Assembly: GCF_014174475.1 (NCBI RefSeq)
Contig: NZ_JACJUD010000001.1
Location: forward strand, 434,001 to 498,000
Direction of reading: 5' to 3'
Origin: Aquipseudomonas ullengensis
GTDB taxonomy: Bacteria > Pseudomonadota > Gammaproteobacteria > Pseudomonadales > Pseudomonadaceae
Length of the DNA stretch: 64,000 nt
Position 1 is the first letter of the stretch, and each line of letters starts with the position of its first letter. Under the pieces are notes generated by a model, which saw nothing but the letters and a program-made list of their open reading frames with translations, ran no database searches and was not told the origin of the DNA. Positions 1 through 8,537 of the stretch are shown in pieces. The position numbers and the translations under genes are program-made.

Positions 1-706
1 CGCCGATGATGGCAACCTGCGCCTGGGGAAATTCCCCGGCCAGCATGGCGAAGGCCTCGACCAGCTGGATATGTCCCTTGACCGGCACCAGTCGACCGAT
101 CGTGCCGAACACGAACGCCTCGGGCGCCAGGCCGAGCGCCTGCCGCGCCTGCTGCGGCGCATGCTGCAAACTCTCGGCACGGACGATATCGATGGCATTG
201 TTGATCTGCAGCGTGTTGCCCGGCGTGAAGCCCGCGCCACAACCCAGCAGGTAATCCCGCACCGCCCGCGACACCCCGACCACCCGCCAGTTGGGCCGCA
301 GCAGCGTACGCGCCTCACGGCAGCGGTAGCGTCGATCGAAGTCGCCGATGCCATGCTGCACGCCGATACAGGCCGGAATCTTCAGCAGCAGGTTGAGGAT
401 CATCAGCATGTTCATCGGTTTGAAGCGGTGCGCGATGACCACATCGAAGCGCTCGGCACGGCAAAACCGGTAAAGGCGCCACAGCGCACGCAGACGCAGC
501 CCCTTGAGGGACGACTGAGAGAAGCCGAAGTACACCGAGCGGGCAGCTCGGCTTTCCGGCTCACCGGCCTCGGGGCGACCACGCAGAAAGCCGGTGACCA
601 CTTCATAGCGCTCGGCCGGCAGCCCCTGAATGACCTGTTCGGCCAGATCGGAAGCATTCACGTTGTAGCGCGCCTGCAGCTGCAGAACCTTGATCACGCC
701 ACTCAT
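1..706 (-). CDS. glycosyltransferase family 4 (3' end beyond window)
   Basis: The reading frame stays open from an ATG at 706 to the window edge, giving about 235 N-terminal residues. The translation begins MSGVIKVLQLQARYNVNASD and later contains CIGVQHGIGDFDRRYR and FVFGTIGRLVPVKGHIQLVE, which is the GT4 (GT-B fold) pattern with the start of the nucleotide-sugar domain. The C-terminal E-x7-E region lies outside. Its ATG shares one base with the stop of the upstream GT2 gene (TGATG), so the two are translationally coupled. Position next to the LPS core genes suggests it adds an outer-core or O-chain sugar, but donor and acceptor cannot be read from sequence. Confidence 0.85.
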   Translation of the reverse strand, partial: MSGVIKVLQLQARYNVNASDLAEQVIQGLPAERYEVVTGFLRGRPEAGEPESRAARSVYFGFSQSSLKGLRLRALWRLYRFCRAERFDVVIAHRFKPMNMLMILNLLLKIPACIGVQHGIGDFDRRYRCREARTLLRPNWRVVGVSRAVRDYLLGCGAGFTPGNTLQINNAIDIVRAESLQHAPQQARQALGLAPEAFVFGTIGRLVPVKGHIQLVEAFAMLAGEFPQAQVAIIG

Positions 707-1626
707 CACGCCAACCCCAGCCAGACGCGCAGCGCCTTGCGTGCATAGGTCAATTTGAACAGCACGCGCCAGTCCTGGCGCACAGCAGCGCGAAAGAACT
801 GCTTGGCTGCCGCACGATCGCCCGCCAGATAGGCGCTGCGAAACAGCGACAGGCTGCGCTGGGCGTAGAAGGCCGCCCTGAGTACCTGAAACTCAGGCCC
901 CAGACGCTGCGAGGCGAACACCTCATCGACCAGTGCCAGCCCGCCAGCCTTGGCGTGCTGGAACTGGTGGCGCAGGCTGTCGTCATGCTTGTGGATCAGT
1001 GCCAGCGGCTGCGCCAGCACCGTACAAGGGTAGTTACCCAGCACCTGGGCAAAGACCGGGATGTCTTCCGCACTGCGAAAGCTCTCTGGGTAGCGTCCGG
1101 GCTCGAAAACGTCCCGGTGCATGGCGCAGGCACCATTGGATAAGGCAATACGCTTGTCGATCAGGTAATCACGCACCCGCGCCAAGGGTGACTCTGACAG
1201 CACGGGAGGCTGATGAAGGGCACGCTTGCCATCCGCGAACACAGACCAGTGCCCGCCAATGATCATTTTGCTCGAAGGGTTTGACTTGAGATGTTCTGAC
1301 AAGGTCTGGAGTGCACCTGGCGCCATCTCATCATCCGCATCAAGAAAGATCAGGAAGTCACCACGAGCTTCGTCGATCCCACGATTACGCACCGACGACA
1401 GACCACCGTTGTCCTTGCGCAGCACCCGGAAAGTGCCAGGAAAACGAGCCTGCAAATCGGCTAGCACCTGAGGCGTCTGGTCCGTCGACCCATCATCAAT
1501 CACCAGAAGTTCAGCACTTGCCTCGTGCAGCTGGGCTAGCACTGACTCGACTGCACGGGTGACCGTCGCCGCATAGTTATACGCGGGGATCACCACGCTC
1601 AGCTGCGGCCTCTCAGACATGGTCAT
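706..1626 (-). CDS. glycosyltransferase family 2
   Basis: 306 residues with the GT-A fold signature of family 2: SVVIPAYNYA near residue 10, an IDDGSTD nucleotide-binding motif (Asp44-Asp45) and the metal-binding LDADD motif at 95-99. There is no membrane segment, so it should act at the cytoplasmic face on a lipid-linked or core acceptor. The ATG at 1626 overlaps the end of the carbamoyltransferase gene by 14 bases. A second in-frame ATG at 1620 is an alternative start. The middle of the gene is less GC-rich than the waa genes (29 of 60 bases in 1261-1320), as often seen in variable LPS genes. The sugar transferred is unknown. Confidence 0.85.
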   Translation of the reverse strand: MTMSERPQLSVVIPAYNYAATVTRAVESVLAQLHEASAELLVIDDGSTDQTPQVLADLQARFPGTFRVLRKDNGGLSSVRNRGIDEARGDFLIFLDADDEMAPGALQTLSEHLKSNPSSKMIIGGHWSVFADGKRALHQPPVLSESPLARVRDYLIDKRIALSNGACAMHRDVFEPGRYPESFRSAEDIPVFAQVLGNYPCTVLAQPLALIHKHDDSLRHQFQHAKAGGLALVDEVFASQRLGPEFQVLRAAFYAQRSLSLFRSAYLAGDRAAAKQFFRAAVRQDWRVLFKLTYARKALRVWLGLA

Positions 1627-3367
1627 ACCAGTCCTTGCCGTCCTTGACCACGAGGATGTCTTCCATGATCAGGTACTGCAGGTCGGAGCCGTAGAACATG
1701 TTCAGCGCGTCGGTCGGCGAGCAGATCATCGGCTCACCACGACGGTTGAGCGAGGTGTTCAGCGACACGCCGTTGCCAGTGAGCTTTTCCAGCTCCAGCA
1801 TCATGTCGTAGTAGCGAGGGTTGTATTCGCGCTTGAGCACCTGGGCGCGTGAGGTACCGTCTTCGTGCACCACTTCGCCGACGCGGGTCTTCCACTCTTC
1901 ATTGACTTCGAAGGTGAAGGTCATGAACGGGCTCGGGTGGTCGACCTTGAGCATCTGCGGGCCGACGGTGTCGAGCATCGACGGGCAGAAAGGCCTCCAG
2001 CGCTCGCGGAACTTAATCTGCTCGTTAATCCGGTCAGCCACGCCCGGCACGCTCGGGCAGCCGATGATCGAGCGACCGCCGAGGGCACGCGGCCCGAACT
2101 CCATGCGGCCCTGGAACCAGGCCACGGGATTAGCGTCGACCATGATCTTGGCGATGCGCTGCGGCATATTGTCGATGCGTTTGAATACCGGCTTGCTCGG
2201 GTGGCGAGCACAGGCGGCGATCACATCTTCGTTGGAATAAGACGGGCCGAGGTAAACGTGCTCCATCTTCTCCACCGGCACGCCACGCTGGTGCGAGACG
2301 TAGGCAGCCGCGCCGACCGCGGTACCGGCGTCGCCGGAAGCCGGCTGGACGAACAGTTCCTTCACATCATCGCGGGCGATGATCTTCTGGTTCAGCTTGA
2401 CGTTGAGCGCGCAGCCGCCAGCGAAGGCAATCTTGCCGGTCTCGCGGATGATGTCACCCAGGTAGTGCTCCATCATCTGCAGCGCCAGCTTCTCGAACAG
2501 CGCCTGCATGCTGGCGGCGTAGTGGATGTAAGGGTCATCGGCGATATCGCCCTGACGCTTCGGCCCCAGCCACTCGATCAGCTTCTTGGAGAAGTAGAAG
2601 CCCTTGCCGTTTTCTTTATAGCGGCGCAGGCCGATGACGTTGGCATACTCGGTGTTGATCACCAGTTCGCCGTTCTCGAACTTGGCCAGACGCGAGAAAT
2701 CATACTTGCTGGCATCGCCGTAAGGGGCCATGCCCATGACCTTGAACTCGCCGTCTAGCATCTCGAAGCCAAGGAACTCGGTGATCGCGCCGTACAGGCC
2801 GCCCAACGAATCCGGGTCGTAGAATTCCTTGATCTTGTGGATCTTGCCGTTCTCGCCGTAGCCGAAGAAGGTGGTGGCGTACTCGCCCTTGCCGTCGATG
2901 CCGAGGATCGCGGTCTTCTCGCTGAAACCGGAGCAATGGTAGGCGCTGGCGGCGTGAGCGAGGTGGTGCTCGACCGGCTCGATCTTGATCTTCTTCAGGT
3001 CGAAGCCGAGTTGCTGCAGACACCACTGGATATGTTTGTAGTAGCGCTTGTAGCGGCGATTACCCATCAGGATCGCATCGAGGGCGCGATCCGGCGCGTA
3101 CCAGTAGCGCTTGGCGTACTGCCAGCGGGCCTTCTCGAAGATGCTGATCGGGGCGAACGGAATGGCCACGACGTCGACGTCGGACGGTTTGATCCCAGCC
3201 TGCTCCAGGCAGAACTTGGCCGACTCGTAGGGCATGCGGTTCTTCGCGTGCTTGTCGCGCACGAAGCGCTCTTCTTCGACGGCCGCGATCAACTTGCCGT
3301 CGATATACAGCGCGGCAGATGGATCGTGACTGAGGGCGCCAGACAAGCCAAGAATCGTCAGAGCCAC
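1613..3367 (-). CDS. wapO: NodU/CmcH-family carbamoyltransferase (LPS core, WapO-like)
   Basis: 584 residues from a GTG start at 3367. I prefer this to upstream in-frame ATGs because the protein then begins VALTILGLSGALSHDPSAAL like its P. aeruginosa counterpart, and GAGAGG lies just upstream. The O-carbamoyltransferase signature is present: SHDPSAAL, EEERFVRDKH, and the metal/adenylate motif EHHLAHA (His134, His138) followed by GIDGKGEY. The C-terminal part is the YrdC-like half (GRMEFGPRALGGRSI). The family transfers a carbamoyl group from carbamoyl phosphate via carbamoyl-AMP. In P. aeruginosa the enzyme at this locus carbamoylates heptose II of the LPS core, and I infer the same here. It is followed by two overlapping glycosyltransferase genes. 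Confidence 0.88.
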   Translation of the reverse strand: MALTILGLSGALSHDPSAALYIDGKLIAAVEEERFVRDKHAKNRMPYESAKFCLEQAGIKPSDVDVVAIPFAPISIFEKARWQYAKRYWYAPDRALDAILMGNRRYKRYYKHIQWCLQQLGFDLKKIKIEPVEHHLAHAASAYHCSGFSEKTAILGIDGKGEYATTFFGYGENGKIHKIKEFYDPDSLGGLYGAITEFLGFEMLDGEFKVMGMAPYGDASKYDFSRLAKFENGELVINTEYANVIGLRRYKENGKGFYFSKKLIEWLGPKRQGDIADDPYIHYAASMQALFEKLALQMMEHYLGDIIRETGKIAFAGGCALNVKLNQKIIARDDVKELFVQPASGDAGTAVGAAAYVSHQRGVPVEKMEHVYLGPSYSNEDVIAACARHPSKPVFKRIDNMPQRIAKIMVDANPVAWFQGRMEFGPRALGGRSIIGCPSVPGVADRINEQIKFRERWRPFCPSMLDTVGPQMLKVDHPSPFMTFTFEVNEEWKTRVGEVVHEDGTSRAQVLKREYNPRYYDMMLELEKLTGNGVSLNTSLNRRGEPMICSPTDALNMFYGSDLQYLIMEDILVVKDGKDWYDHV

Positions 3368-3462
3368 GGGAAAGCCTCTCGTAACAGAGGGCGACATACG
3401 GCCGCCACGGGAGTGGGAGGCGAGCCAGACCACTGGCCGGGCTCGCCCAAACAAAGCGGGGG

Positions 3463-3492
3463 ATTATAGCCGCTGCTTCAGCCCGAGAGTAA
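3463..3492 (-). promoter_or_regulatory. putative sigma70 promoter for the carbamoyltransferase operon
   Basis: On the minus strand a perfect TATAAT (3468-3463) lies 18 bases after TTACTC (3492-3487), a weak -35. Transcription would start near 3456, about 90 bases before the GTG of the carbamoyltransferase gene. It sits in the 198-base gap that separates the kinase genes from the carbamoyltransferase/glycosyltransferase genes, so it would make these a separate unit. The -35 is poor, hence moderate confidence. Confidence 0.45.
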
Positions 3493-3565
3493 GCCGCCGG
3501 GCAGCCCTGCCCTCGGGGCGCATCTGCTATACCGGCGCGGGCGCCAGCTAGCGGTGCTGAACCCT

Positions 3566-4987
3566 TCAGAGGACGGGCAGGCGCTCGTCCAGCAGGCGAT
3601 ACAGCGCCGACTCCTGCGACCAGTTGCGCAGGAACCGCGCACGGTCGCGGGCGTAGGCGCGGGCGAAGCTGCGCGCGCTGCGGTGCTGCTGCATGGCATC
3701 GAGGTCGATCAGGGTCCAGCGCCCCTCGCTCCAGAACAGGTTGTGACCCTTGAAGTCGCCATGGCTGATGCGCTCGCGCAGCAGGGCAGCGAACAGTTGA
3801 TCCAGCGCCAGCAGCTCGGCCTCTGGCGGCGCACTGTTCAGATAGGGCTGGAAACGCGCGATCAGGTCTTCGCCCTCGCAGTAGGCGGTAACCAGGTAGG
3901 CACGCCCGCGCAGCCAGCACCAGCGCCGCTCCAGCACGGCCAGTGGCTGCGGGGTGGCAATACCGAGGAACGCCAGGCGATTGCCCTCGCACCAGCTGTG
4001 CCAGGCGCGGCTGGGGCGCCAGAAGCGCTTGAGCCAATGCGCCCAGCCCTTGATGTTGTAGCGCTTGAGCAAGACCTGGCGATCGCCGATACGGACCGCG
4101 GCCACGGTCGCCGTGCCGCCCTGCTTGAGGCTGCGCCCCTGGGCCAGGGCCGCATCAGGATCTGCCAGCAGCGGCGCGAGAGCCGGCTGCTCCGCGCGGA
4201 CCACGGCGCAGAGCCTGGAGGCACCACGAAACACGCTGAACTGGCTGCAATCACGCACCACCTTGCGCATGAAGTCGCCAAGACGCCAGCGCCGCACCCG
4301 GTTGACTTCCACCTGCAGCAGTTCCAGGGGAATGCCGTGTTCGCCATTCACCAGCAGGTAATGCACAAGCAACTCTTCCAGATGGGGTTCCAGCACAGCC
4401 GGTAACTGGGCGAAAAACACCCCAAGGTTTTGCAGAACGCGCGCCTGTGACAGCGGCTGGCCAGCCTGCTCGGCACGCACCCCGCCACCGTCGATCAGGT
4501 ACAGCTGGCCGGCGTGGCGCAGCAGGTTGTCCAGATGCAGGTCGGACTGCCACAAACCCCGCGCATGCAGGCCGGCGATGGCGCCCAGCGCCTCGCCAAG
4601 TACCGCCTGCTGCGGGGCACTGAGCGGCGCCTGGGCTTCGACCTCGCGCCAGCTGTCCGCCAGGCTCTGTGCATCGTCCAGGTAGTCGAACAGCAACCAG
4701 CCACCCTGCCCCGGGACAATGCCTTCGCTGAGCAACTCAGGCGTGCACAGCCCTTGCTCGGCAAGCAGGCGCACGCCCTCCAGCTCGCGCTGGAAATGCC
4801 GCTCGGCCTTGGCGCCGACCAGCAGCTTGGCCAGCACCGGGCGGCCGCGCCACAGGGCCAGGCCGACATAACGCTGCCCCGGTAACACGCGTAGCAGGCG
4901 TTGCAGCTCCAAGGTTTCGCCGGCCAGGTCAAGACGCAGCGGCAGGCCAGGCGTGCGCCCGGCCTCGACCAGTTGGGCCAGGCGCAT
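3566..4987 (-). CDS. tandem-domain LPS core kinase-like protein (PA5006-like)
   Basis: 473 residues with two consecutive kinase-fold domains of the WaaP/RIO type. Domain 1 (about 30-200) has Lys54 (VLAK), catalytic-loop QSDLHLDN with Asp149, and metal-site IDGGG with Asp166. Domain 2 (about 285-470) has Lys308 (VLLKRYN), HGDFKGHN with Asp411, and LIDLD with Asp428. Both sites look complete. There is no signal peptide, so it is probably cytoplasmic at the inner membrane. The ATG at 4987 overlaps the wapQ stop by one base (TGATG) and gives the family's usual length. In-frame codons upstream lie inside wapQ. It presumably acts on inner-core heptose or on another core kinase; the substrate is not known. 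Confidence 0.85.
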   Translation of the reverse strand: MRLAQLVEAGRTPGLPLRLDLAGETLELQRLLRVLPGQRYVGLALWRGRPVLAKLLVGAKAERHFQRELEGVRLLAEQGLCTPELLSEGIVPGQGGWLLFDYLDDAQSLADSWREVEAQAPLSAPQQAVLGEALGAIAGLHARGLWQSDLHLDNLLRHAGQLYLIDGGGVRAEQAGQPLSQARVLQNLGVFFAQLPAVLEPHLEELLVHYLLVNGEHGIPLELLQVEVNRVRRWRLGDFMRKVVRDCSQFSVFRGASRLCAVVRAEQPALAPLLADPDAALAQGRSLKQGGTATVAAVRIGDRQVLLKRYNIKGWAHWLKRFWRPSRAWHSWCEGNRLAFLGIATPQPLAVLERRWCWLRGRAYLVTAYCEGEDLIARFQPYLNSAPPEAELLALDQLFAALLRERISHGDFKGHNLFWSEGRWTLIDLDAMQQHRSARSFARAYARDRARFLRNWSQESALYRLLDERLPVL

Positions 4988-5730
4988 CAGCGTATTTCCT
5001 TGCGCCGCCGGCGGGCGCCGAGGCGCTGCCACCAGCGGTCGAGGTCGTCGCTGTCATCCAGATAGGTAGCCAGCAGTTCACGCACGTCGGCTTCGCTCCA
5101 GGCATTGGCGCGACGCAGCAGCGGCTCCAGATCCTTGATCCGGTCACGCTGGCCGAACAGCAGCGGCCGGGTCTTTTCCAGGTCGATCAATTGCGCGGCG
5201 AAGCCGTTGGGCGTCTCGCGCAGGAAAATATGCTTGGGATAGAAGCAGCCGTGCATCTGCCCAACCGAGTGCAGGCGGCGGGCCAGCTCACCGCAAGCCT
5301 TGAGGATCGCCAGACGCACATCGGCGGCCAGCGTGGCCCAGCCTTGCAGCCACTGATCGAGGTCCTGCCAGCCATCCAGTGCGCGGGTCAGCAAGACTGC
5401 GCGCTGCTCGCCAGGCACTTGCCGCTCGGCGAAGAAAGCCGCCTGCAAGGCGGGGATGCCCAGCTCCCGGTAGCGCTGAATATTGCGGAACTCGCGGGCA
5501 AATGTCGGCTCGCCGAGCGGATGTTGCAGGCTACGGGCCAGGTGGTTGCTCTGCCGTTTGAGGTAGTAAGCCGCCTCGCCCAGGTCCAGGCGGTAGACGC
5601 TGCTCCAGCCACCACGCTCGACATTCGGCTCGTCGACCGCTTCCAGGCGCAGGTTCCACAACGCGTCGAAATCTGCCAGCCCGTGCCGGACGAGGATCTC
5701 GCGATCCTCCGCCGCCATGAAATCCTTCAT
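4987..5730 (-). CDS. wapQ: WaaP-family kinase-like protein WapQ
   Basis: 247 residues, lipopolysaccharide-kinase (InaA/WaaP) family. The N-lobe lysine is present (YYLKRQ, Lys58) and so is the metal-binding Asp (LIDLEK, Asp183). The catalytic loop reads HGCFYPKHIFL, with Cys162 where WaaP has the catalytic Asp of HRDCYICH. The protein may therefore be an atypical or inactive kinase. It overlaps wapP by four bases (ATGA) upstream and the double-kinase gene by one base downstream, so the three should be made together. The P. aeruginosa homologue is assigned to core heptose phosphorylation by genetics and position. I infer a cytoplasmic role in core assembly. Confidence 0.85.
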   Translation of the reverse strand: MKDFMAAEDREILVRHGLADFDALWNLRLEAVDEPNVERGGWSSVYRLDLGEAAYYLKRQSNHLARSLQHPLGEPTFAREFRNIQRYRELGIPALQAAFFAERQVPGEQRAVLLTRALDGWQDLDQWLQGWATLAADVRLAILKACGELARRLHSVGQMHGCFYPKHIFLRETPNGFAAQLIDLEKTRPLLFGQRDRIKDLEPLLRRANAWSEADVRELLATYLDDSDDLDRWWQRLGARRRRKEIR

Positions 5731-6464
5731 TCCCGCCCCTCGAAAAACTTGATGATGCGCCGCACCTGACGCTTGCCAGAGGCACTCAGGGCATCACGCT
5801 TGCGGTACTGCAAATAGAAGCGCAGGCGCTGGGTACGAGACAGCGTCTTGCTCGCCACCTTGTCCAGGCAGGCCAGGTCTTTGATGATCCGGTAACTCAG
5901 CCACGGCCCCCACCAGAAGGTGCCGGTCGGGCAATCGATGAAGAACAGCTCGCGCCGGTCATTGACCAGCAGGTTGCGCCACTTCAGGTCGTTATGGGCG
6001 AAGTGGTGCTTATGCAGCGTGCGGGTCGCCGTGGCCAGCTGCTCGCTCACGGCAGCGACCCAGTGCCGGTCGCGCAGGCGTGGATCGCCAGCGGCCGCCA
6101 TCTGCGCCAGGTCCAGGGTGTTTTCCAGCTCACGGGTGATCAGCGCGCCACGGGCGAAGGCGCCATGACGGCGCTCCAGGCCATAGCCGACGATGCTCGC
6201 GGTCGGGATGCCCCACTTGGCAAAGTGCTTGAGGTTCTGCCATTCGGCCTTGACCCGTGGCCGGCCGATATAGCGCCGCAAGCCCTTGCCTGCGCCCCAG
6301 TAGCGTTTGACGTAATACGCCACCCCGGCACACTCGACGCGCAGCACCTCGGACAGCGGGTCGGACGTGATCCACTGCCCTTCGGCGGCGAATACCTGGT
6401 CCAGGTCGGCAAAGCGTTCGCACACTTCAGCATCGAGGCCAGCGGCCAGTTTCCAGCCCGTCAT
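5727..6464 (-). CDS. wapP: LPS core heptose kinase WapP
   Basis: 245 residues of the lipopolysaccharide kinase family. Visible active-site elements are Lys53 (YYVKRYWG), the catalytic loop HNDLKWRNLL with Asp159, and the metal-binding FFIDCPTG with Asp177, all intact. It should phosphorylate a heptose of the inner core from ATP in the cytoplasm, adding negative charge needed for outer-membrane cross-linking by divalent cations. The ATG at 6464 overlaps the waaP stop by four bases (ATGA). The downstream wapQ overlaps by four bases again. There is no transmembrane segment. Confidence 0.88.
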   Translation of the reverse strand: MTGWKLAAGLDAEVCERFADLDQVFAAEGQWITSDPLSEVLRVECAGVAYYVKRYWGAGKGLRRYIGRPRVKAEWQNLKHFAKWGIPTASIVGYGLERRHGAFARGALITRELENTLDLAQMAAAGDPRLRDRHWVAAVSEQLATATRTLHKHHFAHNDLKWRNLLVNDRRELFFIDCPTGTFWWGPWLSYRIIKDLACLDKVASKTLSRTQRLRFYLQYRKRDALSASGKRQVRRIIKFFEGRE

Positions 6465-7276
6465 GCGTCCCCTCCACCGGCGTACTTGCGCTGATAGCGC
6501 TCCAGCAAGCGCTCCGCCTTGCGCTCCAGCCAGGCCAGCAGACGCGCCTCATCACGCAGGATGTCGCGCAGCGGCTGGTGGAAATAGGCCCGCAGAAAGC
6601 GCAGCTTGTCGCGACGCGTCAGGCCGATCTGCAGCGCGGAGAAATACAGGCCGGCCAGGTCCTTGTTGCGCCAGCGCAGCGGCGTGGCGCTGCGTACCTG
6701 GGCGCGGTGCAGGTCGATCACCGAGAGGCGGAAGTCGTCCGCCGTCACCGGCTTGTCGGTGTGCAGCAGGAAGTGGCAGATGTAGCAGTCGCGGTGATTG
6801 ACCCCGGCGCGGTGCATGTCGCCGGTCATCTTCGCCACCTCATTGATCAGCGCACGCTTGAGGCGTGGCTCGGGCGGCTGCTCGCGCCAGTTCAGGCTGA
6901 ACTGCTCGAGGTCGGTGGTCGGCGCCAGCTCCTCGGTGACGATGAACGAGTGCTGCGCCGCCGGGTTGCTGCCGCGTGCGCCGTAGGCCACGGCGGTCAT
7001 GGTCGCTACGCCGACCTCGGTGAGACGCTGGATCGCCAGCCACTCCTGGGCCGCGCCGAGTACCGGCAGCTTGGCGCTGAGCAGGTTTTTGACGATCTCG
7101 CCCCAGCCGATGCCGCGGTGGATCTTGACGAAATAACCACGCCCGGCGACTTCAGTGCGCAGCGTGCGCCGCCCCTCCAGCTCGCGGTAAACCTGGCCCT
7201 GCAGGGCCTCGACCTCGGTAAACGGGTCCTTGCCCTGCCACAGGGACTTGAACGGCTCGGCCAGGATCAGCGGCAT
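6461..7276 (-). CDS. waaP: LPS core heptose(I) kinase WaaP
   Basis: 271 residues. The start at 7276 is chosen because a strong AAGGAGG sits seven bases upstream and the protein then begins MPLILAEPFKSLW like P. aeruginosa WaaP; an in-frame extension to 7372 runs through a repeat and is rejected. Active-site residues are intact: Lys51 (YFVKIHRG), NHRDCYICHFLL with catalytic Asp163, and SVIDLH with Asp188. WaaP phosphorylates heptose I and is essential in P. aeruginosa. Unlike the other joints of this operon, the upstream junction with waaG is not an overlap but a 139-base gap filled by a REP-type repeat. The downstream wapP overlaps by four bases. Confidence 0.93.
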   Translation of the reverse strand: MPLILAEPFKSLWQGKDPFTEVEALQGQVYRELEGRRTLRTEVAGRGYFVKIHRGIGWGEIVKNLLSAKLPVLGAAQEWLAIQRLTEVGVATMTAVAYGARGSNPAAQHSFIVTEELAPTTDLEQFSLNWREQPPEPRLKRALINEVAKMTGDMHRAGVNHRDCYICHFLLHTDKPVTADDFRLSVIDLHRAQVRSATPLRWRNKDLAGLYFSALQIGLTRRDKLRFLRAYFHQPLRDILRDEARLLAWLERKAERLLERYQRKYAGGGDA

Positions 7277-7286
7277 GCGGCCTCCT

Positions 7287-7402
7287 TGTAGGAGCGCGCT
7301 TGTGCCCCACATGGATGTGGGAAATGCAGTAAGCCGTAGGGAACGGCTACTGCCTGGCGATCCAGCCAGCACAAAAGCATCGCCAGCAAGCTGGCTCCTA
7401 CA
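7287..7402. repeat. REP-type inverted repeat between waaG and waaP
   Basis: The segment opens with TGTAGGAGCGCGCTTG and closes with CAAGCTGGCTCCTACA, near inverted copies of the common Pseudomonas REP core. Between them is a region with its own short inverted repeat (GTAGGGAACGGCTAC). It starts three bases upstream of the waaP Shine-Dalgarno and occupies nearly all of the waaG-waaP gap. It probably forms a stable hairpin in the LPS operon mRNA. Confidence 0.75.
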
Positions 7403-7415
7403 TGATCAAGAGCGC

Positions 7416-8537
7416 TCATGCCCGCTCCGCCAGAATCACGTCGGCCGCGTGTTGCGGCATGGAATACAGGTCCGCCGTGTCGGCAAAAGCCAGGCCGTTA
7501 CGCCCCCACTGCGCGCGGCCGGCGTCATCGGCGAGCATCTCGGCGAGCAGGCGATTGAGCGCCTCCTGCTGGAACGGGCTAGGCAGCACGCGTCCGGCAT
7601 CCGCCTCGGCGATGTAGTGGGCATAGCCGCAGACATCGCTGACCAGCACCGGCAGGCCGGACACCAGGGCCTCGAGCAGCACGGTGCCGGTGTTCTCGTT
7701 GTAGGCCGGATGGATCAGCAGGTCGGCACCGAGCAGGAAGCGCGGGATGTCGCTGCGGCCCTTGAGGATTTGCACCTGATCGGAGATACCCAGCGCCCGG
7801 GCCTGTAGCTGGAACGAGCGCGGGTCGTCCTGGCCGATGGCGATCAGGCGGCTGCGCGACTTCAACTCGCGCGGCAAGGCAGCCAGGGCCTTGAGGCTGC
7901 GGTCCAGGCCCTTGGTCTTGAAGCCGGAGCCGATCTGCACCAGCAGCAGGTCGTCGTCACTCAGCTTGAACTCGGCGCGGAACTCGGCGCGAATCTCGCC
8001 GGCATTGGCCGGTGCGCGGCGGTCGGCGGCGATGCCCGGCGGCAGCAGGTGAAAGCGCTCGGCCGGGGTGGCGTAGTGCTTGATGAACAGCGGCTGCTGC
8101 ACTTCGGAAATCATCAGGATTTCGGTCTTCGACTCGGGAGCGAACACCGCCCGCTCGTAGTCGGCGAAATGCTTGTAGCGCCCCCAGCGTTTGTACAGCG
8201 GGTTGCGCAGGGTCTGCGCCTTGTCCTCGTAGCAGCCATCGGCGGCGTAGTAGACGTCCAGGCCGGGCATCTTGTTGAAGCCGACCACGCGGTCTACCGG
8301 GTCGCGCGCCAGGTCGGCGGCCAGCCAGGCGCAGAAGCGCTGGTTGCGGTGATGGTTGAACAGGGCCTTGATCGGCGCCACGCGCACGTCAAAACCGGCC
8401 GGCACTTCACCTTCCCAGATCGGTGTGTAGACGCGGATGGCATGGCCACGCCGCTGACACTCCAGGGCAATACGCAGGAAGTCGCGCTGCAGGCCGCCAT
8501 AGGGAAAATACTTGTAGAGGACGAAGGCCAATTGCAT
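7416..8537 (-). CDS. waaG: LPS core glucosyltransferase I / GT4 WaaG
   Basis: 373 residues, matching P. aeruginosa WaaG in length when started at the ATG at 8537, whose first base is the last base of the waaC stop (TGATG). The protein opens MQLAFVLYKYFPYGGLQRD, the GT-B N-terminal domain with its glycine-rich turn. The C-terminal domain carries the E-x7-E motif (ENTGTVLLE) that binds the nucleotide sugar. WaaG adds the first hexose of the outer core to heptose II at the cytoplasmic face; in Pseudomonas this is a galactosamine. It is part of waaF-waaC-waaG-waaP. Confidence 0.93.
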   Translation of the reverse strand: MQLAFVLYKYFPYGGLQRDFLRIALECQRRGHAIRVYTPIWEGEVPAGFDVRVAPIKALFNHHRNQRFCAWLAADLARDPVDRVVGFNKMPGLDVYYAADGCYEDKAQTLRNPLYKRWGRYKHFADYERAVFAPESKTEILMISEVQQPLFIKHYATPAERFHLLPPGIAADRRAPANAGEIRAEFRAEFKLSDDDLLLVQIGSGFKTKGLDRSLKALAALPRELKSRSRLIAIGQDDPRSFQLQARALGISDQVQILKGRSDIPRFLLGADLLIHPAYNENTGTVLLEALVSGLPVLVSDVCGYAHYIAEADAGRVLPSPFQQEALNRLLAEMLADDAGRAQWGRNGLAFADTADLYSMPQHAADVILAERA

